Source of the DNA: Chryseobacterium nakagawai
GTDB lineage: Bacteria; Bacteroidota; Bacteroidia; Flavobacteriales; Weeksellaceae
Length of the DNA: 64,000 nucleotides
Assembly: GCF_900637665.1 (NCBI RefSeq)
Contig: NZ_LR134386.1
Span: 1,542,501 to 1,606,500 of the forward strand
Direction of reading: 5' to 3'
The notes beneath the pieces were generated by a model. That model was not told where the DNA came from, made no database searches, and saw only the letters and a list, made by a program, of their open reading frames with translations. The position numbers were made by a program, and so were the translations under genes. Shown piece by piece: positions 29,337 through 38,716 of this stretch (position 1 is the stretch's first letter; each line of letters starts with the position of its first letter).

Positions 29337-29492
29337 TTAAACTTTAATATCATCTGTTTGAAATAAATATTATTTTCAATTTCAGTATTATATTTTTATA
29401 TTTTTTTACAATTCAAAGTCCAGTAACCTTTGAAATATTGTTTGAAAGAACATTGATGTAAATCACTTTTTATTTTCCATTATGTTCATTTG

Positions 29493-29518
29493 CCTCTCAC
29501 ATTTTGTGAGAGGTTTTT
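29493..29518 (+). terminator. Rho-independent terminator after the cold-shock gene
   Basis: CCTCTCAC and GTGAGAGG (8 bp) with a 5-nt loop, followed by TTTTT. Confidence 0.85.
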
Positions 29519-29561
29519 CAAGAAAGAATTCCAATCAGTTTAAATAAAAAGACAGACAAAT

Positions 29562-30035
29562 ATGATTATCATTAACAATTTTATTGAGTATAAGGCTTTC
29601 GAAGGACAAATGGTTGGGTTTTCTGACTGGCACACCATAGATCAGAATCAAATCAACAGGTTTGCAGAGGCAACCTTAGATGACCAGTGGATCCATATTA
29701 ATAAAGAAAGAGCTGAAAAAGAAGGCCCGTTCAAATCTACTATTGCTCATGGCTATTTGCTTTTATCGCTGATCCCTTATCTCTGGAAACAAATTGCTGA
29801 GGTGAGAAACGTAAAAATGGAAATCAATTATGGAATTGAGAATCTTAAATTTGGTCAAGCTGTAACTGTAGGTAGTGATGTAAAACTTCAGGCAACTGTA
29901 AAATCTGTCACCGACCTCAGGAGAACCATAAAAGTAGTGGTAGAAGCAAAACTTTTGATAAGAAATCAATCTAAGCCCGCTTATACAGGAGACGTTATTT
30001 TTCTATATCATTTTTTAGAAGAAAATAATAGGTAA
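29562..30035 (+). CDS. MaoC-like (R)-enoyl-CoA hydratase
   Basis: 157 residues, single hot-dog fold. The hydratase motif ATLDDQWIHINKERAE carries the catalytic Asp/His pair and is followed by STIAHGYLLLSLIP, the usual MaoC/NodN substrate-gate segment. It hydrates trans-2-enoyl-CoA to (R)-3-hydroxyacyl-CoA in fatty-acid or PHA metabolism. No partner genes adjacent; stands alone after a terminator. Confidence 0.9.
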   Translation: MIIINNFIEYKAFEGQMVGFSDWHTIDQNQINRFAEATLDDQWIHINKERAEKEGPFKSTIAHGYLLLSLIPYLWKQIAEVRNVKMEINYGIENLKFGQAVTVGSDVKLQATVKSVTDLRRTIKVVVEAKLLIRNQSKPAYTGDVIFLYHFLEENNR

Positions 30036-30100
30036 ACCGTTCGTATTAAATATATACTTACTTATCTGCAAGGAATCTGATTTGTTAAATAACATCCTAA

Positions 30101-30349
30101 TCATTCCAATCTTACGACAAAGTAATGTTCTATCGTTTTTTGGGCTTTTTTACACATTGATAAAAGATCAGTATTGGATGTGTTCTCAAAAGTAAAACTA
30201 TCATGGGCTTTAACAATATACTCGGTTACTATTTCAATATTCATTATATCGAGTTCTATTACATCACTTTTCATCCTATCGTCTTCTTTGAAGAAAGGGA
30301 TTTTACGGAAAATTGAGTTTTTAAAATGAAAAAGGTGTATTATTTTCAT
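30101..30349 (-). CDS. Small protein, unknown
   Basis: 82 residues with no signal peptide or membrane segment. Basic start and helical C-terminus (SMCKKAQKTIEHYFVVRLE). No family recognised. Isolated on the minus strand between the MaoC gene and a cupin gene; coding status is moderate and rests on length and flanking spacing. Confidence 0.4.
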   Translation of the reverse strand: MKIIHLFHFKNSIFRKIPFFKEDDRMKSDVIELDIMNIEIVTEYIVKAHDSFTFENTSNTDLLSMCKKAQKTIEHYFVVRLE

Positions 30350-30496
30350 GACATCAAATAGTATTTAATTTTGGTGATCTTTATTTGTAAAAGAAATAAT
30401 AATGGGATTTTCAGCTTAGATGGTTCAGAGAATTATTTTTGAATTTCAATTTTTTAAAATATCTTTTCTGTTAAAATAGATAAGGTATTTAGATTA

Positions 30497-30832
30497 TTAA
30501 TTATCGCTTCTTATTATTGTTACGATCATCTTAAAGCGTTTATTTCCTTTTATAGAATGAGATTTATGGGCAGGAATAATAATACACTCACCTTCTTCCA
30601 TAAAATAAGTGGCTCCGTCTATAATAATTTCTGCCTTACCTTCAATAATTTGTGCAAATGCGTCAAAAGGAGAAGTTTTTTCAGATAATCCTTCTTTTTC
30701 ATCAAATGCTAAAGCGCTGATATTGCAAGGTAATTTTTCTAATATGGTCTTACTGACTACAGAATTCGATATGTATTCCACAATCTGACTGATAAGATAT
30801 ACTTTTGATTTTTCAACTTCTTGATGTTTCAT
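30497..30832 (-). CDS. Cupin-domain protein
   Basis: About 111 residues from ATG 30832 (GTG 30835 also in frame). Single cupin: SPFDAFAQIIEGKAEIIIDG and GECIIIPAHKSHSIKGNKRF. The first metal-binding His pair is replaced (SPFDAFAQ), so only part of the metal site is present. Small stand-alone cupins of this kind are probable stress or sensor proteins of unknown ligand. Upstream terminator at 30875 isolates it from the CsbD-like gene. Confidence 0.82.
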   Translation of the reverse strand: MKHQEVEKSKVYLISQIVEYISNSVVSKTILEKLPCNISALAFDEKEGLSEKTSPFDAFAQIIEGKAEIIIDGATYFMEEGECIIIPAHKSHSIKGNKRFKMIVTIIRSDN

Positions 30833-30874
30833 CACTGCTTTTTTAAGTATGGAAGATTAGAATCTGTTGTAAAT

Positions 30875-30912
30875 AAAAGGGATAGAACTGTCTGATATTC
30901 CATCCCTTTTTA
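30875..30912 (-). terminator. Terminator of the CsbD-like gene
   Basis: AAAAGGGAT and ATCCCTTTT (9 bp, 18-nt loop), with a T tract on the minus strand. Confidence 0.7.
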
Positions 30913-30972
30913 CAATTAAGTCTTTGATAAATATATTTTTATCAATAGGTTTTAACTGTTCTTGAAAACAAT

Positions 30973-31185
30973 TTATGAAAGATTGATTTCTTTGATAATA
31001 TTGAGAACTTCTTCACGGTTTTTTCTTAATCTATTTCCGATTCTTTCCAGCATCTCCCTTTCTTTCCCTTCTTCAAGCTTCAGGTCGTAGTCCGTTAATG
31101 TTGAAAATTTTTCTTTTAGTTGTTTTGACTGCTCAATCCAGTCTCCAGGAGTTTTGAAAAATTTGTCGTCTTTGTTTTTGTCCAT
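30973..31185 (-). CDS. CsbD-like general stress protein
   Basis: 70 residues, short, charged and helical. The order W-x-x-Q-S-x-x-L-K-x-K-F, then LTDYDLKLEEGKEREMLERI, matches CsbD-like stress proteins common in Flavobacteriia. The lowly folded CsbD family is induced in general stress; biochemical role unknown. Ends in its own terminator. Confidence 0.72.
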   Translation of the reverse strand: MDKNKDDKFFKTPGDWIEQSKQLKEKFSTLTDYDLKLEEGKEREMLERIGNRLRKNREEVLNIIKEINLS

Positions 31186-31650
31186 ATGGTGGATTTTATT
31201 GTAACTTTATTGCTACAGTACAAAGATGGGTGTTTAATAATCTATTGTATTACAGATTGTTTCTTTTATGTTGCACATATCACACTTTCGCAAAATTCCA
31301 GTTTTAATTTTTGAGCATCTGTAAGACGGTTGATCCTAAAAACAATGGTTTTGATGACTATTTATAAAGTAATAGAGATTATTGAGCCTTAGGACATGCT
31401 TGTAAACCTAAAATACTGCTATATAATTCCTAATAAGTTATTAATTAATTGTATCTTGCTGATTAACTACATTGAACTGATGATCCGGACTCTAAGTTCC
31501 GACATATTCACTTTTTTCATTATTTGATATTTCCAGTATATCCTCTCTAGTCTGCTTCAAATCATTTAGAAATTGTTTTTGAAAAAGGGAATATAAACCT
31601 TGTGATTTTCTCCAAAGGACAATTCAATTGTAAAAAATATTATTGTTTTT
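31186..31650. other. Intergenic region upstream of the antiporter gene, no supported gene
   Basis: AT-rich. A short minus-strand frame ending near 31266 reads RINRLTDAQKLKLEFCESVI but has no convincing start and may be a gene remnant. No hairpin with a T tract or clear promoter consensus seen. Confidence 0.4.
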
Positions 31651-32748
31651 ATGAATATAAAAAAATATTTATGGATGTGGACTTTTTTAGTTCCTATTCT
31701 GGCGTGGCTTTCTTATATTGGAAATACTGTTTTTTCTTCAGGGTATTACTCTGTGATTCTTGCTTTATTTTTGATGGGAAGTGTTTTGGCAGCGGTGTAT
31801 CATTCCGAAGTTATTGCCCATCGCTTGGGAGAGCCATTTGGAACCTTGCTTCTGGCATTTGCCATTACGGTCATAGAAGTAGGACTTATTATTTCTATTA
31901 TGATGGGAGCAAAAGGCTTAGAAACCATTACCCTTGCCAGAGATACGGTTTTTGCTGCCGTAATGATAATCCTTACCGGAATCATTGGGAGTTGTATTGT
32001 GATAGGTTCCTTAAGATACAGAGAACAGAGCTTTACATTACAGGGAGTAAGTACGGCACTCATTACGCTTACGTCAGTTATTATTTTTGTGCTTATTCTC
32101 CCCAATTATACGGTGAGTCATCTCGGAGGCGAATATACATCCTTTCAATTGCTTTTTATCGCCTTGATTTCTTTAGGACTTTATCTTGGATTTACTATGA
32201 TTCAAACGTTTAGACATCGAAGCTTTTTCATTTCTCCAGAGAACAAACTGTCCAAAAATCAGCCTGTACAAGATAATCATGAACTGATTTCCCGAAAACA
32301 ATTGTATATCAGTTGTATATTGTTACTATTATCCCTGGGAATAGTTGTTTTACTGGCAAAGCTTCTTTCAAAGGATGTTGAGCATATAGTGGTTTCCGCA
32401 GGTGCCCCAAAATCTCTTGTAGGGATCATTATTGCAGGTATTGTTCTTCTTCCTGAAGGGTTGGCTGCGTTCAGGGCTGCGAAAAGTGATGAGATCCAAA
32501 CCTCATTAAATCTGGCTTTTGGTTCTGCTTTGGCTAGTATTGGGCTGAGTATTCCTGCCATCGCTATCATATCTGTAATAACCGGTATAAGAATGACATT
32601 AGGAATAGATATTAAATCAACAATACTTTTGGGGCTGTCTCTTTTTATTATTACCGTCTCACTGGCAACAGGCAGAACCAATATCATGCAGGGAATTGTA
32701 CTGATCGCTATTTTTTTAATTTACCTTTTTATTACAATAGTTCCATAA
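31651..32748 (+). CDS. chaA: Ca2+/H+ (Na+/H+) antiporter, ChaA type
   Basis: 365 residues with about 11 hydrophobic segments. CaCA-family signature repeats: first GEPFGTLLLAFAITVIEVG (about residues 57-75) with the ion-binding Glu; second VLLPEGLAAFRAAKSDEIQT and LAFGSALASIGLSIP (about 270-310). Exchanges cytoplasmic Ca2+ or Na+ for protons at alkaline or high salt. The start ATG at 31651 follows a TTTTT run without Shine-Dalgarno. Single gene. Confidence 0.9.
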   Translation: MNIKKYLWMWTFLVPILAWLSYIGNTVFSSGYYSVILALFLMGSVLAAVYHSEVIAHRLGEPFGTLLLAFAITVIEVGLIISIMMGAKGLETITLARDTVFAAVMIILTGIIGSCIVIGSLRYREQSFTLQGVSTALITLTSVIIFVLILPNYTVSHLGGEYTSFQLLFIALISLGLYLGFTMIQTFRHRSFFISPENKLSKNQPVQDNHELISRKQLYISCILLLLSLGIVVLLAKLLSKDVEHIVVSAGAPKSLVGIIIAGIVLLPEGLAAFRAAKSDEIQTSLNLAFGSALASIGLSIPAIAIISVITGIRMTLGIDIKSTILLGLSLFIITVSLATGRTNIMQGIVLIAIFLIYLFITIVP

Positions 32749-32789
32749 GCTATTGTGTATTAATATTTAATATGGCGATAATTAAGGGT

Positions 32790-32990
32790 TGTTATTTAGG
32801 AAAACATAGCCTTGCCATGAGATAGCTGACTGTTGATTTCGCTTCCAGATTGAGATTAACATTTTCCCTTCAAGTCTAGCATAATATCCGTTTGTTGCAG
32901 GGTTATAAATAATCTGATGTAAATGATTCTTCCTAAAAACCAAGTAAAAGCATTCCTCTCTTCATTAAGTATTTTTCATTGGAGTTGCTA
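32790..32990 (-). pseudogene. Remnant of an unidentified gene on the minus strand
   Basis: Reverse frame reads HQIIYNPATNGYYARLEGKM, then LISIWKRNQQSAISWQGYVF and a TAA. Reading upstream hits stops and frame changes. Protein-like composition suggests a decayed gene; family not recognised. Confidence 0.3.
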
Positions 32991-33084
32991 CCTTTATTAT
33001 GACAGGATTCTTACAATCTTTAACTTTAATGTTATAAAAAAGTTAGAAAAATATAGTTTAGATCTTAAGATTGTGGCATTTCCT

Positions 33085-33945
33085 TAGGTGAGCAAAGAAG
33101 TAAGATTTCTTCAGGAGCCGAGGAGCTTGGAATCTGCAAATAGAACTTGATCATTTGGAGAAAGCTTCACAGAGAATTTAAACTTACTAAAGGAAAGCAA
33201 ATTTCGTCTGACTCGATAAGGAAAGAGTTATTGAATTTGTAAGGAATTGGAAGAAACAAAGCTAGGACCTGATATTTTAAAAGAAGGTGTAGCAATTTTC
33301 GACTGATTGACGGGTAAGATATAAATTTATAAAGGATCACGCTAATGTGCTTCCTATAGGGGAAGGTGTTCAAGATATTAAAGGTAAGCAGGAGTAAGTA
33401 ATTTCTATCATTGTAAGAAAAGGAAACCTCCTAAACGATTAGAAATAAAAGCCATTTATCTGTTGAGATATTAAGTTTTTATCATTGGAGTCATGTCAGA
33501 TATGGAATTTTGCGAATAGCCAGAGAATTAGAAACAATGGGTATGAGAACCTCACTTCTTTTTGCTACCAAATTGATGTTAGAAAATGACTTGAGAACTA
33601 TTGTAAAGAAAAAATTTAATTGGCTATGCCGAACCCCCTGGCTATATCTTAGAACAGCCATTGATTTGTTTGACAAAAGAATTACAGGATAGTCATTGAT
33701 TGAGGCGATGAAGGCTAAGGACACCGTTATTGATATTACTAGAAGTATAAATTGAAAATGGGATTGCTATGGCAATTCTGTAATAAAGAGTTTTGAAAAA
33801 CTCTTAAAACCAAGCTGGTCTATCAAAATAAATCATAGCAAAAACTCTATGTTTAAATATATAGAAACATTTTGCAATACCCATATAAGGTATTCAGCTT
33901 TAGAAAGTTTAACCATAGAATAGTATTGGAATTTTATCTCAAAAA
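33085..33945 (+). mobile_element. Decayed IS3-family transposase (orfA and orfB remnants)
   Basis: Pieces of both IS3 frames lie in the right order with stops and shifts between them. First an orfA helix-turn-helix, AEELGICK-stop-NLIIWRKLHREFK (33113 on), then the orfA/B junction KIYKFIKDHA. Next come orfB pieces: GILRIARELETMGM (near 33505), WLYLRTAIDLFDKRITG with the first DDE-region (33640 on), and CYGNSVIKSFEKLLKP, YIETFCNTHIRYSALESLTIE with the DDE-Glu/K region (33765-33930). At least five in-frame stops or shifts show it is dead. Terminal inverted repeats were not found. Confidence 0.75.
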
Positions 33946-34062
33946 CCGTTGCAAGCTCATTTTATTGTGTATTTCATAAGTGGTTTTCTTGATTCATCTT
34001 TGTTTAAGTTGAATAAAATAAAAAAAAATAGTTTATTAATATTCATTATTTGTTTTATTTGG

Positions 34063-34070
34063 TATATTTG
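34063..34070 (+). promoter_or_regulatory. TAnnTTTG promoter (TATATTTG) of the carotenoid operon
   Basis: Exact consensus 20 bp before the ATG at 34090; fixes the MarR gene start downstream of the upstream in-frame ATG at 33949. Confidence 0.6.
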
Positions 34071-34089
34071 TATACTAAATATTTTTGAA

Positions 34090-34761
34090 ATGCACTATTC
34101 TATAATAAAAGATATCTTCGGCTTACTTGAAAAATTTGAGTTGGAAAATAAAGATAATATTTATTCTTCTGATATTGAGGGTTTTAAAAAGTGGTTGTGT
34201 GTAAAGGAATCTCCCCAATTAAAAGAGTTGGATGAACCTTATTGGGATGGGAAAGAAAATGGTAGGAGCCCTGAAAGTGTAATTAGTACTTCCTTAGTTC
34301 ATCTTAACAGGTATGCAAAATCATATTCCAAATCGGCAATCAGTGATTCGGGATTTGCGACACAAGAAGACTTTATTTATTTAATAACGCTGAAGACATT
34401 TGGTGAAATGACCAAAATGGAACTGATCAAAAAAAATATTCATGAAAAACCTGCGGGTATATTGATCATTAACCGACTTATCAAGCTCAGGTGGGTAGAA
34501 CAAAAAGAGTCAGAGACGGATAAAAGAAAAAAAGTGATTAACATTACCGATGCCGGCTTAACTTCTCTGGAAAATCAAATGGATAAAATAAGAATGGCTA
34601 CGAATATTGTAGCAGGAGATCTTAAGCATTCAGAAAAAATGGAACTGATACGGATTTTAGATAAACTTGAAAAATTCCATTATCCGATATTTCACCGAAA
34701 TATAGATTCTAAAAAACTGATCGATATTATCAGTACAGAATATTCATTTCTAAAAAACTAA
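34090..34761 (+). CDS. MarR-family regulator heading the carotenoid operon
   Basis: 223 residues from ATG 34090. The frame stays open upstream to 33949, but that part lies beyond the promoter and next to the dead IS3 element. A winged helix fills residues ~90-195: FIYLITLKTFGEMTKMELI, then RLIKLRWVEQKESETDKR and the wing KKVINITDAG. The N-terminal 80 residues are extra and helical. It precedes crtI by 2 bp, so it is the first gene of the pigment operon and probably its repressor. Its ligand is unknown. Confidence 0.85.
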   Translation: MHYSIIKDIFGLLEKFELENKDNIYSSDIEGFKKWLCVKESPQLKELDEPYWDGKENGRSPESVISTSLVHLNRYAKSYSKSAISDSGFATQEDFIYLITLKTFGEMTKMELIKKNIHEKPAGILIINRLIKLRWVEQKESETDKRKKVINITDAGLTSLENQMDKIRMATNIVAGDLKHSEKMELIRILDKLEKFHYPIFHRNIDSKKLIDIISTEYSFLKN

Positions 34762-34763
34762 TC

Positions 34764-36242
34764 ATGAACAAAAAAATAGCCATTATCGGTTCCGGATTTT
34801 CCGGATTATCTGCGGCTTCCTATTTGGCAAAAGATGGAAATGAAGTACATGTGTTTGAGAAAAATAGTGGAGTGGGCGGGAGAGCAAGAAAGTTTAAAAC
34901 TGAAGAAGGCTATGTTTTTGATATGGGACCAAGCTGGTATTGGATGCCTGATATTATAGAATCTTTTTTTGAGGATTTCGGGAAAAAGACATCCGATTTT
35001 TATAACCTGGTACGGTTGGATCCTCAATTTGAAATGGTGTTTTCGGATGGCGTTATGAAGATTCCGGATAGCTATCAGGAAATGATGAGTTTATTTGAAA
35101 GTATTGAACAGGGGGCTGGGAAAAAGCTTCAGGATTTTATGAAGGATGCTCAGGTTAAGTATGAAGTGGGAATGAAGGGCTTTGTCAATAAACCCTGTCA
35201 TTCATGGTTCGAGTTTATTTCACCGAAAATAGCCCAAAGTGCATTAAAACTTGATTTACTGACTAGTTTTAGCAGGTTTGTACGAAAGTATTTTAATCAT
35301 CCTAAGCTTATTGCATTAATGGAATTTCCTGTTATTTTTCTGGGAGCTGCTCCTTCAAAAATTCCTGCTTTGTACAGCCTGATGAACTATGGTGGCTATA
35401 AATTAGGAACATGGTACCCGATGGGTGGTTTTTCAAAAGTAACGGAAGCTATGATGCAGATTGCTATAGAAGAGGGAGTGTATTTCCATTTTAATTCAAA
35501 TGTTGAAAAAATAAACGTGGAAAAAAATAAGGCTCATGCGATACAAGTTAATGGTGAAGAGCGGTTTTTTGATATGATCATTGCTTCTTCCGATTATCAT
35601 CACACTGAAAATAAACTTCTTTCAGAATCTTATAGAAATTACAAACCATCCTATTGGGAAAGAAAAATATTTGCTCCTTCTTGTTTGATTTTTTATGTGG
35701 GAATCAAAGGGAAGGTTTCCAACCTAAAACATCATACGCTTTTCTTTGAGAATGAGCTGGAGCTTCATACTCATGAAATCTATGAAGATAAAAAATGGCC
35801 GACAAAACCCTTGTTTTATGTATGTTGTCCATCCCAAACAGATAAAAGTGTTGCTCCGGAAAATGGTGAAAACCTATTTTTTTTAATGCCCGTAGCGCCC
35901 GGAATAGAAGATTCTGAAGAAATACGGGAAAAATATTTTCGGGAGATGTTAGAAAGATTGGAAAAACATACCACATGTTCAGATTTATTTTCAAGGATAG
36001 AATATAAAAGGAGTTATTGTATCAATGACTTTGTGGAAGATTATAACGCTTATAAAGGCAATGCTTACGGTCTTGCCAATACACTGTCACAAACGGCTGT
36101 ACTAAAACCTTCCATACGAAATAAAAAGATTAAAAATCTACTGTATACGGGGCAGCTTACTGTTCCCGGGCCTGGAGTTCCTCCATCGATTATATCTGGT
36201 AAAATTGTAGCTAACGAAGCCCGTAAAATGAATGAATTATGA
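34764..36242 (+). CDS. crtI: Phytoene desaturase
   Basis: 492 residues, usual length for CrtI. Introduces four double bonds into phytoene to give lycopene. FAD-binding Rossmann motif at the N-terminus: IIGSGFSGLSAASYLAKDG. The C-terminal signature has NLLYTGQLTVPGPGVPPSI, typical of carotenoid desaturases. Between the MarR gene (2 bp) and crtB (4-bp overlap). Membrane-associated flavoprotein. Confidence 0.95.
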   Translation: MNKKIAIIGSGFSGLSAASYLAKDGNEVHVFEKNSGVGGRARKFKTEEGYVFDMGPSWYWMPDIIESFFEDFGKKTSDFYNLVRLDPQFEMVFSDGVMKIPDSYQEMMSLFESIEQGAGKKLQDFMKDAQVKYEVGMKGFVNKPCHSWFEFISPKIAQSALKLDLLTSFSRFVRKYFNHPKLIALMEFPVIFLGAAPSKIPALYSLMNYGGYKLGTWYPMGGFSKVTEAMMQIAIEEGVYFHFNSNVEKINVEKNKAHAIQVNGEERFFDMIIASSDYHHTENKLLSESYRNYKPSYWERKIFAPSCLIFYVGIKGKVSNLKHHTLFFENELELHTHEIYEDKKWPTKPLFYVCCPSQTDKSVAPENGENLFFLMPVAPGIEDSEEIREKYFREMLERLEKHTTCSDLFSRIEYKRSYCINDFVEDYNAYKGNAYGLANTLSQTAVLKPSIRNKKIKNLLYTGQLTVPGPGVPPSIISGKIVANEARKMNEL

Positions 36243-37075
36243 AAAAATTATTTGATGACCTTTCTTATAAAGTGAGCCGTGAGACGACAAAACTTTACAG
36301 TACAAGCTTTTCTTTAGGGATTCTAGCATTATCACCGAAACTGAGAAATCCTATCTATGCAATTTATGGCTATGTACGTCTGGCTGACGAGATTGTAGAT
36401 AGTTTTCATTCCTATGATAAACAGAAGCTGTTGTTACGATATAAAGAAGAAACTTTTCAGGCTCTTGAAGACGGAATTTCATTAAATCCAATCCTACAGT
36501 CTTTTCAGGAAACTGTACATACTTATAAGATCAACTACGATCTTATTCATCAGTTCCTGAAAAGTATGGAAATGGATCTTCATACCATAGATTATAATTC
36601 TGAGTTGTATAAAGAATATATTGTCGGATCCGCAGAGGTCGTAGGGCTTATGTGTCTTCACGTTTTTACAGACGGAGACCGTGAAGAATTCAATCGACTG
36701 AAACCTTATGCAATGATCCTGGGTTCTGCATTTCAGAAAGTTAACTTTCTTCGGGATATGAAAGATGATTATCAGATATTAGGACGTTGTTACTTTCCGA
36801 ATGTAGATATCTCTTATTTTGATAATACCGTAAAATCCCATATTGAAAAGGAAATTGAAGAAGAGTTTCAGATAGCTCTGCAGGGAATTAAGAAATTACC
36901 CAGATCTTCACGGTTCGGTGTTTATTTGGCTTTTCGATATTATATGTCACTTTTTAGGAAAATTAAAAGAACCTCTGCCAGTGAAATAATTAATCAAAGA
37001 ATAAGGATATCTAACGGGATGAAGCTTTCATTAATGATGAGCAGTTACCTTCAGTATAAAACCTCTCTTTTATAA
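36239..37075 (+). CDS. crtB: Phytoene synthase
   Basis: 278 residues. Condenses two geranylgeranyl diphosphates to phytoene. Two Asp-rich, Mg-diphosphate motifs are present: RLADEIVDSF (residues ~43-52) and FLRDMKDDYQ (~170-179). Also the squalene/phytoene synthase signature YCIYGYVR-like AIYGYVRLADE. Overlaps crtI by 4 bp (ATGA-type junction). Confidence 0.95.
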   Translation: MKKLFDDLSYKVSRETTKLYSTSFSLGILALSPKLRNPIYAIYGYVRLADEIVDSFHSYDKQKLLLRYKEETFQALEDGISLNPILQSFQETVHTYKINYDLIHQFLKSMEMDLHTIDYNSELYKEYIVGSAEVVGLMCLHVFTDGDREEFNRLKPYAMILGSAFQKVNFLRDMKDDYQILGRCYFPNVDISYFDNTVKSHIEKEIEEEFQIALQGIKKLPRSSRFGVYLAFRYYMSLFRKIKRTSASEIINQRIRISNGMKLSLMMSSYLQYKTSLL

Positions 37076-37095
37076 ATTCATCTAAATAGCGTATT

Positions 37096-37566
37096 ATGAT
37101 CTATACGATTTACAGAAAACAGCAGCTGAATTGTGGAATAGAAGAAGCGTGGAAGTTTTTTTCCAGTGCTAATAATCTTTCTATTATTACACCGCCTGAT
37201 ATGAACTTTACAGTACTTACCAAAATGGAAAATGATGAAATTTTTGAAGGGATGATCATTGACTATTATGTCTCACCGATACTGGGAATCAAAATGAAAT
37301 GGAAAACAGAGATTACACAGGTAAAATTTGGAAATAGTTTTACTGATTTTCAAAAGGAAGGTCCTTATAAACTATGGAATCATCGCCATGAATTTATAGC
37401 CAATGACAAGGGAGTGTTTATGAAAGATCTGGTAAAGTATGAACTTCCGTTTGGTTTTTTAGGAGATCTCGCCCATAAGTTATTCGTTAGGAAAAAAATT
37501 GAACATATTTTCAACTATAGGTATAATATTCTAGAAGAGCTATTCAATAAAAATACAAAATCATGA
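37096..37566 (+). CDS. SRPBCC-fold (CDI-like) protein of the carotenoid operon
   Basis: 156 residues. START/Bet v1-like ligand-binding fold: FFSSANNLSIITPPDMNFTV at the start and HRHEFIANDKGVFMKDLVKYELPFG-region in the middle. Homologues are routinely annotated 'cell division inhibitor' or SRPBCC family and sit in flavobacterial crt operons. A hydrophobic-ligand role (carotenoid handling) is plausible but not established. Overlaps the hydroxylase gene by 4 bp. Confidence 0.8.
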   Translation: MIYTIYRKQQLNCGIEEAWKFFSSANNLSIITPPDMNFTVLTKMENDEIFEGMIIDYYVSPILGIKMKWKTEITQVKFGNSFTDFQKEGPYKLWNHRHEFIANDKGVFMKDLVKYELPFGFLGDLAHKLFVRKKIEHIFNYRYNILEELFNKNTKS

Positions 37567-38021
37567 ATTTTTTAATCGTAGCAGGCACATTTTTTATCAT
37601 GGAAGGAATGACCTGGCTCATTCATAAATATATTATGCATGGTTTTTTGTGGGGATTACATAAGGATCATCATGATCATAGTGTCTCTGGACCGATGGAG
37701 AAAAATGATTATTTTTTTGTAATTTTTGCTCTCCCTACTATCGGTTTGATGTATTATGGAACTCTGCATAACTTTAACGTATGGTTCTATATTGCGATCG
37801 GTATCGCATTATACGGAATGGCTTATTTTTTTGTTCACGACCTATTTATTCATCAGAGACTGAAAATTCTTCGAAACACAAAAAATCCTTATCTGCTTGC
37901 CATAAGAAGAGCCCATAAACAGCATCATAAACATACCGGAAAAGAAAAAGGAGAGTGCTTCGGTTTTCTTTGGGTTCCTCTTCAGTACTTTAAAATGTAT
38001 TTTAATAAAAATAAAGCCTGA
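37563..38021 (+). CDS. crtZ: Beta-carotene hydroxylase
   Basis: 152 residues, fatty-acid-hydroxylase superfamily, four transmembrane segments. Di-iron His motifs are visible: HKYIMHG and HKDHHDH in the first half, HDLFIHQR and RAHKQHHKH in the second. Hydroxylates the beta-rings of beta-carotene to yield zeaxanthin. With crtI, crtB and the cyclase this completes a zeaxanthin route; no ketolase (CrtW) is seen. Confidence 0.93.
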   Translation: MNFLIVAGTFFIMEGMTWLIHKYIMHGFLWGLHKDHHDHSVSGPMEKNDYFFVIFALPTIGLMYYGTLHNFNVWFYIAIGIALYGMAYFFVHDLFIHQRLKILRNTKNPYLLAIRRAHKQHHKHTGKEKGECFGFLWVPLQYFKMYFNKNKA

Positions 38022-38023
38022 AA

Positions 38024-38716
38024 ATGCAGCAGTACACATATCTTTTGATTAATTTTTTTACGGTAATCATCTGTTTTATTTTTTCATTTCATCCTAAAAT
38101 AAAGTTTAACAGACACTTTACCACCTTTTTTAAAGCTTCGTTCATTGTAGCTTTAGTATTTATAGCTTGGGATATTTGGTTTACCAATAGAGGAGTCTGG
38201 TGGTTCAATGATGATTATCTTTTAGGTCTTCGGATATATAATCTGCCGCTTGAGGAGATCTTGTTTTTTTTATGCATTCCTTTCTCCTGCATTTTCACCT
38301 ATTTCTGTATAGATAAATTTTTTACGTTAGATTGGAATCCTTTGTTAGAAAAAACTTTTGTTTGCATATCAATCCTTTATGCACTTGTACTATCCGTCTA
38401 TTTTTATGATAAGATATATACGGTAATAACTTTTGCTTCCACTGCAGTCAGTATGTTTATTCTGTATTTCATTTTACAATCAAAATGGCTGGGAAAGGCT
38501 TCACTTATTTATCTTTTACTGATGCCTGGCTTTTTTCTCGTAAACGGGATACTAACCGGAACAGGTCTGGACTCTCCGGTGGTTAATTATAATCCGAAGG
38601 ACTTTATAGGGATTAGAGTCCTTACCATTCCCGTTGAAGATTTTGTGTACGGGTATGAAATGATTCTGTGGAATATCTATTTATTTCAGAAATTTAAAAA
38701 AAATGAAGACAATTAA
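38024..38716 (+). CDS. crtY: Lycopene beta-cyclase, fused CrtYc/CrtYd type
   Basis: 230 residues, 7 predicted membrane helices. Two copies of the lycopene-cyclase domain are recognisable: FNDDYLLGLRIYNLPLEEIL (about 60-85) and FIGIRVLTIPVEDFVYGYEM (about 185-210), with the shared P-x-E-(E/D) motif. Archaeal/actinobacterial-type heterodimeric cyclase domains are fused here, as in other Bacteroidota. Converts lycopene to beta-carotene. Overlaps the photolyase gene by 14 bp. Confidence 0.9.
   Translation: MQQYTYLLINFFTVIICFIFSFHPKIKFNRHFTTFFKASFIVALVFIAWDIWFTNRGVWWFNDDYLLGLRIYNLPLEEILFFLCIPFSCIFTYFCIDKFFTLDWNPLLEKTFVCISILYALVLSVYFYDKIYTVITFASTAVSMFILYFILQSKWLGKASLIYLLLMPGFFLVNGILTGTGLDSPVVNYNPKDFIGIRVLTIPVEDFVYGYEMILWNIYLFQKFKKNEDN

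Noticed and set aside
31602-32213. 203-residue plus-strand frame overlapping the antiporter gene
   Set aside because: Cys/Tyr/Phe-rich translation in another frame of a clear ChaA gene; no start context or family.
33949-34089. N-terminal extension of the MarR gene
   Set aside because: Lies upstream of a consensus promoter and next to IS3 remnants; the ATG at 34090 fits better.
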